Below, piece after piece: positions 46,129 to 58,195 of a DNA stretch of 64,000 nucleotides; within the stretch, counting starts at the first letter, position 1; each line of letters begins with the position of its first letter. Position numbers and translations under genes: made by a program. This stretch comes from Parasitella parasitica (lineage: Eukaryota; Mucoromycota; Mucoromycetes; Mucorales; Mucoraceae): NCBI GenBank assembly GCA_025201805.1, contig MU619251.1:205184-269183 (forward strand), written 5' to 3'. The notes under the pieces were generated by a model, which was given only the letters and a program-made list of their open reading frames with translations, was not told the origin of the DNA and did not search any database.

Positions 46129-47217
46129 ATGTCCACTGCTGCTGCTCAAAGACCTAGTATAAGACCCTCAGCGTCATTGATTATTGCTGCCCCAACTCCT
46201 GAAGATGGAGCAAAAGACGGCAGTAACTACCGCGTTTTGATGGTTAAAAGGTTTGCATCGATTGGCCTGTGCAGCGTATGTATTAACGATACACTTGCAC
46301 TTGTAGGAATGCTCGAAGCAGTTTCATCAATGCGCATGTGTATCCCGGTGGTGTTGTCGATGCAGCAGATCATTATTCAAATTGGAGTCAGGATAAAACC
46401 ATCTCAGAATCAGAGTAGTGTATAATTTGCTTGACTTGGGCTATGCGCAGCACTCTTAACATTTGTCCACAGACAGAGCATTCTGACAAACAAGATTTGC
46501 GCTATCCGCGAAACATTCGAAGAGTCAGGCTTGCTTTTATCCCACCCACCCGCCCACACCATCAAAGCATTGGATGCCAATGTTTGGAGACACAAGGTTC
46601 ACAACAATGCTTCTCAATTCAAAGCCATGTGCGATACGTTTTCGATTCGTCCTGCTGTGGATAAGCTGATTCCCTTTTCGAATTGGATCACTCCTGTCGA
46701 AGAAAAGAAGAGATACGACACCATGTTCTTTTTGACCGTTTTGGACGAGCACAAGACACAGCAAGAGCAAGATTTGCATCTGAACGCAGTGTCCGCTGAC
46801 GGCACTGAAACCGTTTTGTTTGATTGGCTTAAGCCTGAAGAAGCGTTGCAAAAAAAGGAGGAAAAGCAAGTCGTCATGATCCCACCTCAATGGTACTCGC
46901 TTACGCTTATGAGTCAAGTCAAAGACTACAGAAACCTGGTGTCTCAGGCGGGTGTGGGATCCTTCAGGACGCAATCCGATCAGCTCATCAAGATTTTACC
47001 GCAAGCATGTCAAACTGCCCCTGAATCTGTTGAGGCTAGTGAAGGCTATCAGTTGTTTTTGGCTTATCCCGGTGATGAGGTCTACAAGAGCACTGAATAT
47101 GTGTCAAAGAAGGGCAAAAGACATAGGCTTTATATAAGGGGACGTATGCAAGATTTCCGTCTTGAGAAGAATGTGAATGTTTCTGATATTGTCAAAATAC
47201 ACCCATCAAACTTGTAA
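46129..47217 (+). CDS. NUDT19-like Nudix hydrolase
   Basis: Three exons: 46129-46250, 46307-46414, 46473-47217; 324 aa. Likely hydrolyses a nucleoside diphosphate linked to another moiety, possibly CoA esters as in NUDT19 (RP2). Seen: ASLIIAAPTPED and YRVLMVKRNARSSFINAHVYPGG opening the fold, then GGVVDAAD...ICAIRETFEESGLLL. This is a Nudix box in which the usual short G-x5-E-x7-REUxEExGU spacing is broken by a ~22-residue insertion, the hallmark of the NUDT19 group. Catalytic Glu residues of RETFEESG are intact. Further on FSNWITPVEEKKRYDTMFFL, as in family members, and a closing tail. The third exon border is well placed because it restores ICAIRETFEESG. Substrate is inferred from the family. 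Confidence 0.85.
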
Positions 47218-50200
47218 TGAAATCCGTTATGTACACAAGTAATAAATCCGAAAAGTGAGATATATATAAGCATATGTTTGAAGTCATTAAGCATGGATAC
47301 ATAACAGCTACCCTTAAATACTTTTTGATGTTTAAAATAAATACTTATATAATATCTATCGTTTAAACATACCTTTGTAAAATGTACCTGTAATACTTTT
47401 TTTGATTTCAGGACTTGAAGTACTGAGCGAGACCTTTTGCTAAGCGAAAAATTAGAAGGAGTATCCCTCTTCTTTCATATTATTAAATAATGTTGTTCCA
47501 TATATATTAAGCCTGCAAATTAGTATAAAAAAGCATAAAAGCTTTTAGTACAAATACTGGAATGTTGGTCTACAAAAATTTAACTTTAGAGTAAAAAAAA
47601 AAATATAATCAATTTTTATCGATTTACCCAAAAAATAAAATAAATTAAAAATAAATGATAATATCAGATAAATTGATGATTCTGTCAATAACTACAGTGA
47701 GTCATGACATTGACGTTATTACCATGTATATAGTAAGTAGCAATAAAAGCTCAAATAGCAAGGTTATAACTTATTACCATCTAAAAGAGAACAAATGGTG
47801 CAAATAGTTTGTTGTACTGGCCTATATTACAGTTTCTTGTAAGGGTGATGTCTCTATCCACAGAATAAACAGAAAAATGTAGTGATTTTGACACATTAAT
47901 TGCCATACCTTACGTTAATCAAACCCATATTATGCCACCCAAACTATTCCGCTTTATTTGCCTACATTACGTCAATTCTTTTGTAGATTTTCGTGTAAAG
48001 ACTGATGTTTCTATCTAGAGTAATCAGTGATTTTACCGTAAAATATCATACTATCACCCATAACATACCATCGAAACGAGACCAAAAACTACACAATGGT
48101 TTACTGAATCAGCCAAACTTGCCACTATCTTATCCATATTATTTTGTGTATTAGTGGTGTCTATCTAAAGTAATCAGCATATCGAATATATTTTGCGTGT
48201 AAAATACTACTACAATATGCCCCGTGTATAACCTACCTAGATTACATCGATTTAATCGTCTCTTCTAGCAAAATTTTGTATTTTCGATTTCGTTTCTGGT
48301 ATGAGTCTATCACACTGGATGAAAAGTTTCATGCATATCAAAACAATCAGTTTGCAAAGCCAACCATAAACCCTTCAAGAACTCAATGTATTCTTTCCCA
48401 ACATGACCAAACTAGCACTATTTTCGCTCTCGTACTTACTGAACTCAATTAAGAGTGTTGATCCAAAATTAACTCCAAGACGTGTCAAACTCCCTTATAA
48501 AGAAAACAAATGTGTTGCTAAATGGATCAATAACAGTTACAAAAATAAATTGCCAAGGCTTAGATCCGTCACCCCCCCCCCAGAAACAGTTTTAATGAAT
48601 GTCTTGAAAAAATATAAAAAGTTTGAACAAATCTATGAATAGTTCCAGGGGGTTGGCTGCCCCGTTTTATCATGAATGGAGATCGCCAACTACTTGTGGC
48701 TATTATTCGTCGTTCAAGATGACTACTGATTGCGATTTGTAAAGAAGCCAGCGCCGTAAAAGGTCAGGAAAATACAATACTCATTATTAGATCAGCTAGA
48801 CCAACTAGCATCGGATACAGCCATAGAGAAGTTTGTGAAAGATAGCATTCTTTAGCATTTACCATCACTTTTCGAATTTATTAGCCATTCAAGAACTTAC
48901 CAAGAGATGTCCAATCCTAGATTGTGCGAAATTAAATTAGTATCCTCGAGCGTAGGATTTCATGGAGTGGATCGCAGCGCTGAGGAATGCGGCCGACCAA
49001 GAAGATTGCATTATCAGAATCGACCTGATACATAGATAGTAGTTCCAATCCACCCCCAACTCGCAACGATATTTATCTCTAAAGCTCAATCGTTCGGCTT
49101 AAACGTAGCTTCAAGGATATTTTCCAAATCAATGTGTAATCCAGTAAAAAATTGCTTCACATTTGTATTATCGTTGATTCTAAGGACAAAGGGAAAGAAA
49201 AATTTCAACGGGCACTCCAAAACTCGAAAGGTCAGGGTTTTTTTGAGCAAAGGGAAGAGAGTCTTTGCTCCAAAATCACTGCTCGTATTATGCGGATTTT
49301 CTGATCATAGCACAAAATCTAAATGTTATTATGACGTTTGAAACAGGTGGAGAACGATTAATCTGGCAAGTAGATAACAAGCCTACTTGCTAAAAATTAC
49401 AGCAATCACTTGGACGCATTACTCTTACAGTCGGCACATGTAACGAGATCTGACACAAATCAACATCACTGTCCAGGAAGTGCATACATTTTCCAATAAA
49501 GCGTGCCTTGGAGAGCTTGTTGCACCAGTATTCACGCTAAACACCGTAACTTTTTGAGTCTTGATTGCATCTGCAAGACTTTGCAATGAGTTATGAGATT
49601 TGTTGGAATATTTCCACATTTAGCTCTTGCTTTTATCACAGCAACTTTATCCAAAGCAATTTCCTTCTTTTTAGCATAATAAGAGCTATTATTGTAACCA
49701 ACACTCAGTATATTTATATCTTTGGATCTTCAAAAAAAAAAAAAAAAAAAAAAGATTTTCAAGCTACTTACGGTTGAAAATATTTAGATTATTCTTTGTT
49801 CCAAATAATCGTTTTAGTCTTTTCGCAAATCTTTCCTAAATAACCTGATAATATAGTATAAACAAAAATCTCACTTTTATTGTACACAAAATTAAGAAAA
49901 AATCTGCTGCCTCTACTCGTAAACTGATTTTGACTTCCAGGTATTCCAAACAGCAGAGATGCTGTTTGTTAGAGGTAATGAAGCGGCAACATCTTTTGGA
50001 TGTCCGTTGAACAAAGGATGATTGGCAATATTGATTAATTGATTCGAGAATCATACAGGACTTGAGCTACAATGTATGAATCAAGTTGTAAGAGATTGTC
50101 TGTAAAAAATTGTTAATAATGATGCATAATATCAATTCCAGGGTATTATGAATGAGTTTGATGGCCCTACATATATTGTATCTGTGTCACAAAATTCATT

Positions 50201-51105
50201 CGCTAGTTTTGATCGTTCAGATAAAACATTATGTAAACCAAGAGCAACTCATCCTGAAACAGGAAGCTTGCTTTAGCATTTCCTTTGAGTAATGATAAAG
50301 AAAGTGATGGTGCATTTCAAAAAGGTCATCATGGTGGTAAATTGCTGTATATAAATGAAATGTGTCATATTATAATGAATGTTTCGTAATAGAAACCATT
50401 TGATAAACAAGATATAATGTATTTATATTTTTAAGGAGGCTAATATTCCATGTACCCACTGACCTCGATTTTAATTTCAAGGCCTTTTTTTTTTTCCATT
50501 TAGTTGGTGGACATGTATTCGTTTGCATTTAGCATAAAGGCACAAAACAAAAAAGAGCAGCTATTTTTCTGCCAAGGCATAAGCATAAACAATAGTAGCA
50601 GTTGGCAAAAAGATGGAAATATATTACATACACGAGGAAGATAGCCCTCTGAAGAGAAGGAGAGTGCGGAAAGACAAAGTACAAAATTGTGTTACCAAAA
50701 GGAAACCGTTTAATATATATTCGCATGTTGGTTTTTCTCGTTTTCTCATTTCTTCTTCTTTTTCATTCCACTTTTTTTTCTTTTGCAAGAAACTAACCCC
50801 CTTACATTCATTCATCTTTAAAAGGCTCTTTTCTCTTTTGATTATAACTTGATACTTTCCTTTAGACAAAGTTACATCACAACAGAAAATTTCAACATCT
50901 TGACCCCTTTTAAAGTCAACATTATTACTCTCCTTTAGAATTCAACACGCACACTTGCTGCTCAACACATTCATTTCATTTTCATATCCTCCTCCCTCAC
51001 TCCTATATCTTAATTTTTTAAACTACTTGATTACCTTTTAGCTTTAAAAATCCTTTTTTTTTCTCTTGCAACTATCATTCTTTTTACTAGTATTTTTAAT
51101 CAAGA
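47218..51105. other. Gene-poor 3.9-kb block
   Basis: No gene recognised. ORFs at 48403-48642 (Lys-rich), 49132-49341 and a broken coding-like stretch at about 50146-50350 are unassigned; the last reads TGSLL then a stop and may be a relic. A 20-A tract is at 49734-49753. The last ~350 bp before 51106 are pyrimidine-rich and are probably the kinase 5' UTR/promoter. Confidence 0.35.
47819..48330. repeat. Diverged tandem repeat, unit about 146-157 bp
   Basis: The core (G)TGATGTYTCTATC...AGWAATMAKCAG recurs with the CTATC anchor at 47854, 48011, 48161 and weakly at 48307. Each copy is followed by a TGATTTT or TAAAATA block and an AC-rich end (ACATACC / ACCTACC). Copies are strongly diverged. I judged this by eye, without an alignment. 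Confidence 0.4.
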
Positions 51106-52890
51106 ATGACCATCATCTCCCTCACAAATACCAGTAACCGTTTGCGTTCCTCTGAAAAGGTAATATATCCTTTTATATCATGATCTATTTATTTTTGTAA
51201 TAACAACAAATATAGTCCATGGCTTTGATGCAAAAGTCTAGATCAGAACCCAACTGTCAAAGTAAATCGAAAGCTACTTTCCACCATTCAGTCTACCCCA
51301 AACGTAAATCAACTGGAAATCTTCGCCAATCAATCAGCCAGCAATCATCTATTTCTCGATCCACGAGCAATAACAAAGTAAGGCTGAACAAACAACCCAG
51401 CTATTATTTTGAATTATGTACTAACATGATAAATACAGATTTGGCGTCAGCCTGGCCATTGTGAAATTCCTGATATTTTGGGCAATGCTTACCTTAAGCC
51501 CAGTCCTCCAGTTGCTTTTGATTTACGCCCAACTGACATTGCCAAGCAAGTATCCAAGGTAAATATAAATAAAAATAAAAAAATATCGAAAAAATTCATG
51601 CAAATGATATTGCCATGTCAAATAATATATGAAAAAGAGGGGCCGGATCACGTTTACTTGATACATGAACAAAGAAAGCCCTCTCTGTATTTATGTTGGA
51701 ACATGCCTCCTCCTCCTCCTCCTCCCCTCCCCCCCCCTTTTTTTTTTGTCGTTCTATCAAGAGGAGTTTCTAACGATCATTTGTCTCTTTTTGTTTATAA
51801 ATGGAAATAGCGTCCGTGGTATCCTCCTAGTCTGCACTGCAAAATCCCCGACCTTCCACCTCTCGTTCGCAACGAAAACAAATTGGAATCAAAATTGAGA
51901 AAGCTCTTGCCAAAGATCTCGGTTCGTTCATCTGATCCCGGCACTCGTTATGCAAACTTCAAAGAGATTGGCACAGGTGTCAATGGCGCTGTAGTCCGTG
52001 CTTCATACCGCAGAAAGCCCAATGTGCGTGTTGCTATCAAGCGCTGCAAATTGGATCCTGATCGCGAATACCGTGCTGCTATACTCAGAGAGCTAAAGAT
52101 CATGGCATCGGGCCATAGCAACCTGATCAAGCTCCGCGAAGTAACCCTTTGCCAAGATGACATCTGGATGACTATGGATCTCATGCGCTGCTCTGTATTC
52201 GCCGTGCTCTGTCAACGAGGAATTCCTGAGGAATACACTGTTTACATGGCATGTGAAACATTGAAAGGACTGGCCCACTTGCATTCTCAAGGCATTTTGC
52301 ATCGTGATGTTAAATGCGAGAATCTTTTGTTAGGCTGGCATGGCGAAGTCAAATTAGGTATGTAATTTTTCTGCTAAAACGTGTATTTTTAGGTCACTAA
52401 ATATTGTCTTGGTAGCTGATTTTGGATTATCAGCACGCATCAACCGTCCAAATCATGAAAGATTAGGAACAACCAAATGGTACTTATACAACAAGGATGT
52501 ATACGAGTGTTTCTTGTGATTAACCTGATTAATAGGATGGCTCCTGAAGTAATCAGAGAAGAATACTATAATGAAAAAATTGACATGTGGTCACTCGGTA
52601 TCACCGTTATTGAAATGATGGACCGTGTACCACCTCATTACGCTATCAAAGACGAAGAAGAACTGTTCGACATCATCGCAACTGAGCCCAGCCCAACATT
52701 CACCTACAGCTACCCTACCATGTATATGAGAGGACTCGTAGCTTGGTTATTAGACGAAGAGCCTGAAACTAGACCCACTGCCCGTGATGCACTTTTAGAA
52801 ATTGAAGCCCACGTTCAGTCGAATCTTTTGCCTTGTTCAAATGCTCAGGACATGACTAGATTCTTGAATCAAGTCTTGCCCACATGTTAG
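51106..52890 (+). CDS. STE20/PAK-like serine/threonine kinase
   Basis: Six exons: 51106-51159, 51216-51377, 51439-51558, 51811-52357, 52416-52479, 52536-52890; 433 aa. Seen: a Ser/Arg-rich N-terminus (TIISLTNTSNRLRSSEK, SISQQSSISRSTS), then a kinase domain with the Gly-rich loop IGTGVNGAV (about residue 165), VAIKRCK, HRDVKCENLL, ADFGLSAR, and TKWMAPEV with LGTTKWMAPE, typical of the STE20 group. All catalytic residues (VAIK Lys, HRD Asp, DFG Asp) are intact. A CRIB/PBD motif for Rac/Cdc42 binding is not visible, so it is PAK-like by the kinase domain only. Signalling partner and pathway are unknown. Intron 3 (51559-51810, 252 nt) is the longest in the window and carries a pyrimidine-rich CCT/CCC/T run. 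The ATG was chosen because only this start gives a clean first exon. Confidence 0.85.
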
Positions 52891-53797
52891 ACTCCACGTT
52901 TTTCTTTATGTCTGGTATAACTATTTATGTATTTTTCTTTCTCTCGTACTTTTTCTTTCTATATATGCATCCTCCCTCATCCTCCTAATGACCTTTAATT
53001 ATGTTCTCCCCCTTTATTATTATTTTTGCCACTATCCACATTATTATTGTTCTCTTCATTACCCTAAATTTATTATTATTATCATATGTGTGAAATTCAG
53101 AGTTAGATATTAAATTTCATTCAAATCTCAACATTGTTGAATCATGTGTTGCTTGGCGTACAATGACAATTAATTGACATACAAATATTGCTGCATTTCA
53201 TCAATCTTTATCATTTTTTTTTTTTATATCATTTTGCCGTATGTGCATAACATCAAACACTTGAGCGCCCTTTAATATAAAACAGATTTGCTTTGCAGGA
53301 CTCACATGACACTTGTAGATGCTGTTTTATCAAATGATGAAACACACATTAGGAACGTTTTTTGAACCTAATAGGAGAGATTGCTTGTTATAGTCGTCTG
53401 CAGCTCCTACAAAAATTTACATACATTCTATGACGGAGATAGCCTTCATTCGACGTTATTTACCGTAGCTTATTCAAAATTAAGATGAAAACGTCCTCTC
53501 GATACCTTTTATATGGCTAATACTACTAAAACTCTTGATTTATTTATTATTCACAATGATCGTATTGTTTGCATGATTTCATGCTTTATACGGGGTTTCG
53601 AATGCATCAAAGCAAAACGAACAAAAAAAAATCCGGTGTCTCGCAAGCATGCAACTAACACTCACTTCAACTATTTGAATTCATGTCAAAAAAAAAAAAA
53701 ACTCGTCTTTTTTTTTGCTCTGGAATATACCAAATATGTGTTTTCTCTTGATAACCATTTTATATCTTGGGTTAGCTTTGTCTGTCTTTGCCTTCAG
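52891..53797. other. Intergenic, kinase 3' UTR and spacer
   Basis: The first part is T-rich and probably the kinase 3' UTR. The ORF at 53513-53806 has no recognisable content. Nothing else is supported. Confidence 0.35.
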
Positions 53798-54388
53798 GTA
53801 CTTTAAATCGTTCATATTCCCGATCCAAGAGCCAATCCGCGAATTGAAAGGTATGTAGCACACAGCCCACGTCGTTTGCCAACTGGTATCCAACAGTAAA
53901 AATATGCATATCCAGAGCTTGAACTTTATTGCCAGAAAATCTTGATTTTGATCAAGCTTATAGAGAATTTATGTGCCAACGTACGGGGAGAAATACAAGA
54001 TATGCATACTATGAAAATCATGCATCATAATACATTGTTAAGCCAATTGAATGTTTTGGAAACACAGTATGTGGAAAGCACTTTCCAGTTGAATGAGCTT
54101 GGTGGCAAAATCAACGCCATGGAAAACCACTTTACAAAATCTATTGAAAGCATCGAAAATCAACGGAATCACCAACAACAAATTATCGGAAGTAACTTTA
54201 TGGCTCTTACAAAGTATACAGATGGCATTAGGGAGTATCTCGAAGAGCAAGAAAGAGTTCTGGAGAATTTTATGTTTCCTGATGAGATGATTTTATTATT
54301 AAGGGCCATACGAGATACTTTTAACGAACGTGAAACAAGATTTAATGATTTAGAACCAAGTTGCAAGAAACAAGCTCAAAGGCCGTAA
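53798..54388 (+). pseudogene. Coiled-coil protein fragment (unidentified)
   Basis: Two joined blocks: 53798-53850 (YFKSFIFPIQEPIRELK) and 53916-54388, with GTATGT...CCAG between them and matching phase (G/AG). The second block is rich in heptad-like segments (LNVLETQYVESTFQLNELGG, FTKSIESIENQRNHQQQIIG, YLEEQERVLENFMFPDEM), then RAIRDTFNERETRFNDLEPS, and ends at TAA. The helical, polar pattern would suit a BAR- or sorting-nexin-type helix, but I could not name it. No start exon was found: the acceptor before 53798 needs an upstream donor that I cannot place, so this is either a 5'-truncated relic or a gene with unrecognised first exons. Confidence 0.4.
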
Positions 54389-55331
54389 GAAGTTTGTAAT
54401 TGCAGGCTGTAATCTGTTCCGAAAAGCACACCTTGATTAATAACAATAATGCTTCGTGATAAATCGGTGTCTCTAGCTACCCCCTCTCAAATAAACATAC
54501 GTGCTACTGCAAAGTAACCATATTGTCCATAGCATCGCAAATACCATTCTGTGAATAAACCACCTTCGAGTCAATGTAATCTCTATACAACTAATATGAA
54601 AGAATAATATGCATAAACAAGTACGGTACAAAGTGAGCGCTAATCTGCTTAGTAAGTGTATTAAGAGTAAATCGACGTGTTACCGTAAATGTGAATGTAT
54701 TGAGCGTAAATAAGATCGTCCGTAGCCGTCCCCCAAACTGCACAAGTACACAGAGCATTTCACCGGATACATACGACACTAAATGCTGCTTGTCTGTGTT
54801 ATAAAATCATCATATCTACATGTAAAATGTTTTGGCAATGTAATTAGTTTCGCCGAATATACCGTGTGCGACATTAGTATTTGATGCTGTCGTGATGTCA
54901 GGCTTACGATTCTATTTAAAACATGTGCAAGGTGATTCCGGATTCAGGAGATATACACAACTGCTCGATTGCAGGCACGTTTTTAATTTCTGTGGTTGTT
55001 GGTTTCAATGTATTTTTATATACAGGTTAACCAACAATCAGGGGTTACATAATAATGACATCCAAGCAAAAATACCATTTTCGCACGTGTTTCTTTTATT
55101 GGGTTAATTTTTTTTTTTTTTTTATGCGAGTGCAATACGGCATCAAATGCCCATTACAAGTCGTAATAATATAATGGCGTGGGTATACCAAGTCTAAAAT
55201 ATTTACAAAATGTTTTGTTTGGGGGGTGTTACAATCTAAAGATTGACAGTTTATTGTTAATAATAGCACTGATGTGGTATATTTATATGATAATGAAATA
55301 TTTACAAGCGAATAAATTAAAGATAACAAGG
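54389..55331. other. Intergenic, no gene seen
   Basis: AT-rich spacer. A 17-T tract lies at about 55107-55123. ORFs at 54591-54779 and 55096-55344 (minus) and 54892-55107 (plus) carry nothing recognisable. Confidence 0.35.
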
Positions 55332-56671
55332 CTAATTTGACCATCCCAAGCCAGACTTAACCCAGGTACCGTCTTTTGAGAATAGTGCCAGTGTATTGAT
55401 GATTTCAAAGCACAATGGCTCTAATTGAGAGTGCTGGGATCTAGCGTTTAAAACAGAGTCTAATGCCAAGATAAGTTTCGGATTGTCAAACGCATTTTGA
55501 ACTATCGTGGAGGTACAAGATTCCCAATTTTTTGTTGCTAATGGATCTGACGACGACGATGGCACATTCACTGGCCGGCCTTGAACAACAAACGTGCAAA
55601 GGGTGGACAAAAATTGGGCATTGACCCAGTTTTCCAATTGATCAGACCGAATCACTTTTTGTATAGCTATTGCAGAGTCGATCAGTTGTCCACCGGCTAA
55701 AAACCAATCTAGCTCTACATGTGTTTCTTGCCGTCTGGAAGCTACTTTAGCAAGCGTCGTTGCTGTATACAATAGTGCACACAGTTTCTGCTGCGGGCTC
55801 TGCGAGTAGCTGTTTGACCACACAGCCATGTAGGTCTTGATCAAGTCAGATTTGCTCTTTAGCAAAAGCTTCACTGCTGACTGGAATGTATTGTTCCCGT
55901 CAATCTTGCCATCGAATCTCTGGTCAGCACGGATCAGATCAAACAGGATGGTGTTGACAAAATGTGTATTGTTGACTTGGTTTTCTCCAGAGTAGGGCTG
56001 GCAGTAGTCAAGGATAGCGGAAGCATCCAGATAGGAAGAGGCATAGTATGCTAATGCCTGCGTGATAATTTCAGGCAGATCATGCTCGATACCAAAGGAT
56101 AGCTGGACTAGCGGTTGTATTTGAGACCCAATAGATGGATTGATAGAGTAAAAGTATCTGTCCATTGTCTCTTCCAAACCCAATGCAGACAGCTGTCTAT
56201 CAAAGAAAGCCAGATAATCGCCATATGAACTATAGCAGGAATAGAGTGAGAGAAAGCCGGTTATCATTTTATGGAGAGGGTACTATACCAAGACATCCCG
56301 AGAAATTCAGTCCAGTTTTGCTCATTGATCTTGTCGCACGAATCCGAGACATGGATGGTTGCAACATCCAGTTTTGTCTTTTCGTATGCAATGGCTAGCT
56401 GGTCTTTGGTAGCTGTCAGAGCAAAAAGAAACCAGTTAACTTTACGCACCTCGCAAGCAAGAACAATAAATATTTATATACCTTGAAACCTGTGAAGATT
56501 TACAAGCACTCGGATAATGTTATTGGGCCGATCTCTTTTTTCCATATGATACAACAAGTGGTTTTCATGTACGATATCCAGCAATAAAGACCTGTCGATA
56601 GATAAATTTTCCTGAATGTACTCTAGAGATGAGAAAGGCGCTTGTTTTTGAGCAATCGTTTGACGAAGCAT
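55332..56671 (-). CDS. Questin-oxidase-like protein (AflY/DUF4243 family)
   Basis: Three exons: 56482-56671, 56289-56412, 55332-56229; phases fit, 403 aa. The family (PF14027-type) includes the AflY protein of polyketide pathways, a Baeyer-Villiger-like ring-opening oxidase; many members have unknown substrates. Seen: NHLLYHMEKR near the N-terminus, HRFQGATKDQLAIAYEKTK, WTEFLGM, YGDYLAFFDRQL, then GSQIQPLVQLSFGIEHDLPE and a helix-rich C-half, matching the family's His-rich HHL...H-x-x-[FY]G(I/V)E arrangement as far as I can judge. No signal peptide. Standing alone here, without polyketide genes, it is more likely a housekeeping or detoxification member. Family assignment is moderate; the borders at 56289/56229 are the least certain. 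Confidence 0.65.
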
Positions 56672-58195
56672 TGTTTAAAAAGTGTAGATGAAAAGGATAA
56701 AACAGACAGGAAGATGCTCTTGCACCATGTATTTATATGCGAATCAAAAAAGTCACCCTGCCTGCTGCTGCTTCATTTAGTTGTTGTAACACCAATCTCT
56801 AAATGTAGGATAAAAATAGGTTAGATGGTCTTGAATGCTTCTATTCTTATCTCCTTTGCGATTGGTAAGGCTTTGTGATTCTCTGAAGATATCGACATTA
56901 TGAAGAAAAAGAAATGAATTACATGGTCTTATCAGATTTAGTGCACAACTGCTTCTCATCACACGTTCAACTCTCAGAAAAACAAGGCCATAATACCACA
57001 GTACCACAAATAATATTATAATAATTGTGCTAACTTGTGCTTTCATCGACTTTATGGAAGGAGGAAAAACAGACACACACACACACACACACACACCGTG
57101 TTCTAGATGTCTGTATATCCTGATTCCAGCCGTATTTAAATCTCCCTCATTTCGATAAACGTTTGCCCTGGATACAAAATGATGCGGCAGAGATTAAGCA
57201 TCCCCTAAATGTGATATATAGTGTGTATGCACACAAAAATGTAATCCATTTCTCTTCCAAGCACAAGTACACATCAACACATTTGAATTCGTCTCTCTCC
57301 TCCCTGGGGTTGCTTTCTTGATTTTGAAACAACCTCAAGGTGAGTTTTGTCACATTGTTTTAGTTTCCTTTGAATTGGGGGCGCCATATCCCACAGCTTA
57401 AATAGTCATTGTAAATCGGCTACATTTACGATAATTTTGTATATCGGCAAAATGAAATGATCGTAATGCAACAGATAAGCATGCGATTCATATTAGTTTT
57501 CTTTTTGGATGCAGGCACATAGCCCTAACTTTGCTCATCATAGGAGATTATAGTAGACACAGACATAAAACGAGCCAAACTTTCAAGGTAATAAACTCTT
57601 ACATTGGTCGCATATACCTCAGCATTAGTTTTAATATTAGCGGTTAATCAGTGCATATGGATAAACATTAGTATCATCAGAGTGGGTAGATGTATACTCT
57701 GTCAATCTCAGTTAAAATTCGGAACATTACATGTCGCAGGGAAAAAAAAAAAAAAGAGCGCAAAACCTGCCTGCTTGACTGTTTCAAAGTACTAGGCTGT
57801 TTCAACGTATATGAAGTGGTAGTAGTATAGATCTCCCGTAGCAGGCAGAGGAAGAGGTCTCTAACTGAAGCAGTGTATACATATCATCTAGCAACATTAT
57901 GGCTACATTGCTTTATACTTGGCCTTGTGCATATAATTTCCCTACGTACACAAGATTTTAGCCAGAAAGTAATATTTTTGAACGAGTACAATGAACACAT
58001 CAACAAGTTGAATAAAGAATGGAAATAGGAACCTGCATTACAACCTTTCATGACACACTAGAAACTAACAATATTGAGGCAAGAGGTACAGTTTATATTT
58101 ATATGTAAACAAGGTGTTTACGTTCTTGAAAGGGTTGTCACGCAAATAGAGCAAACCAAAGTTTGCGTGTCAACAACATGCTACTGTGCTATTGT
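56672..58195. other. Intergenic with (AC)n
   Basis: An (AC)12 repeat at 57073-57096. A minus ORF at 56777-57094 opens with Cys-Val repeats made by the AC run; an inner Met at 57046 would give a small one-helix protein, not convincing. Remaining ORFs are not supported. Confidence 0.35.
57073..57096. repeat. (AC)n microsatellite
   Basis: Twelve AC units. Confidence 0.9.

Noticed and set aside
48403-48642. 79-codon Lys-rich ORF
   Set aside because: No family, no splice context, low-complexity composition.
56777-57094. Minus ORF with CVCVCV start and one hydrophobic helix
   Set aside because: The start is a product of the AC repeat and there is no supporting context.
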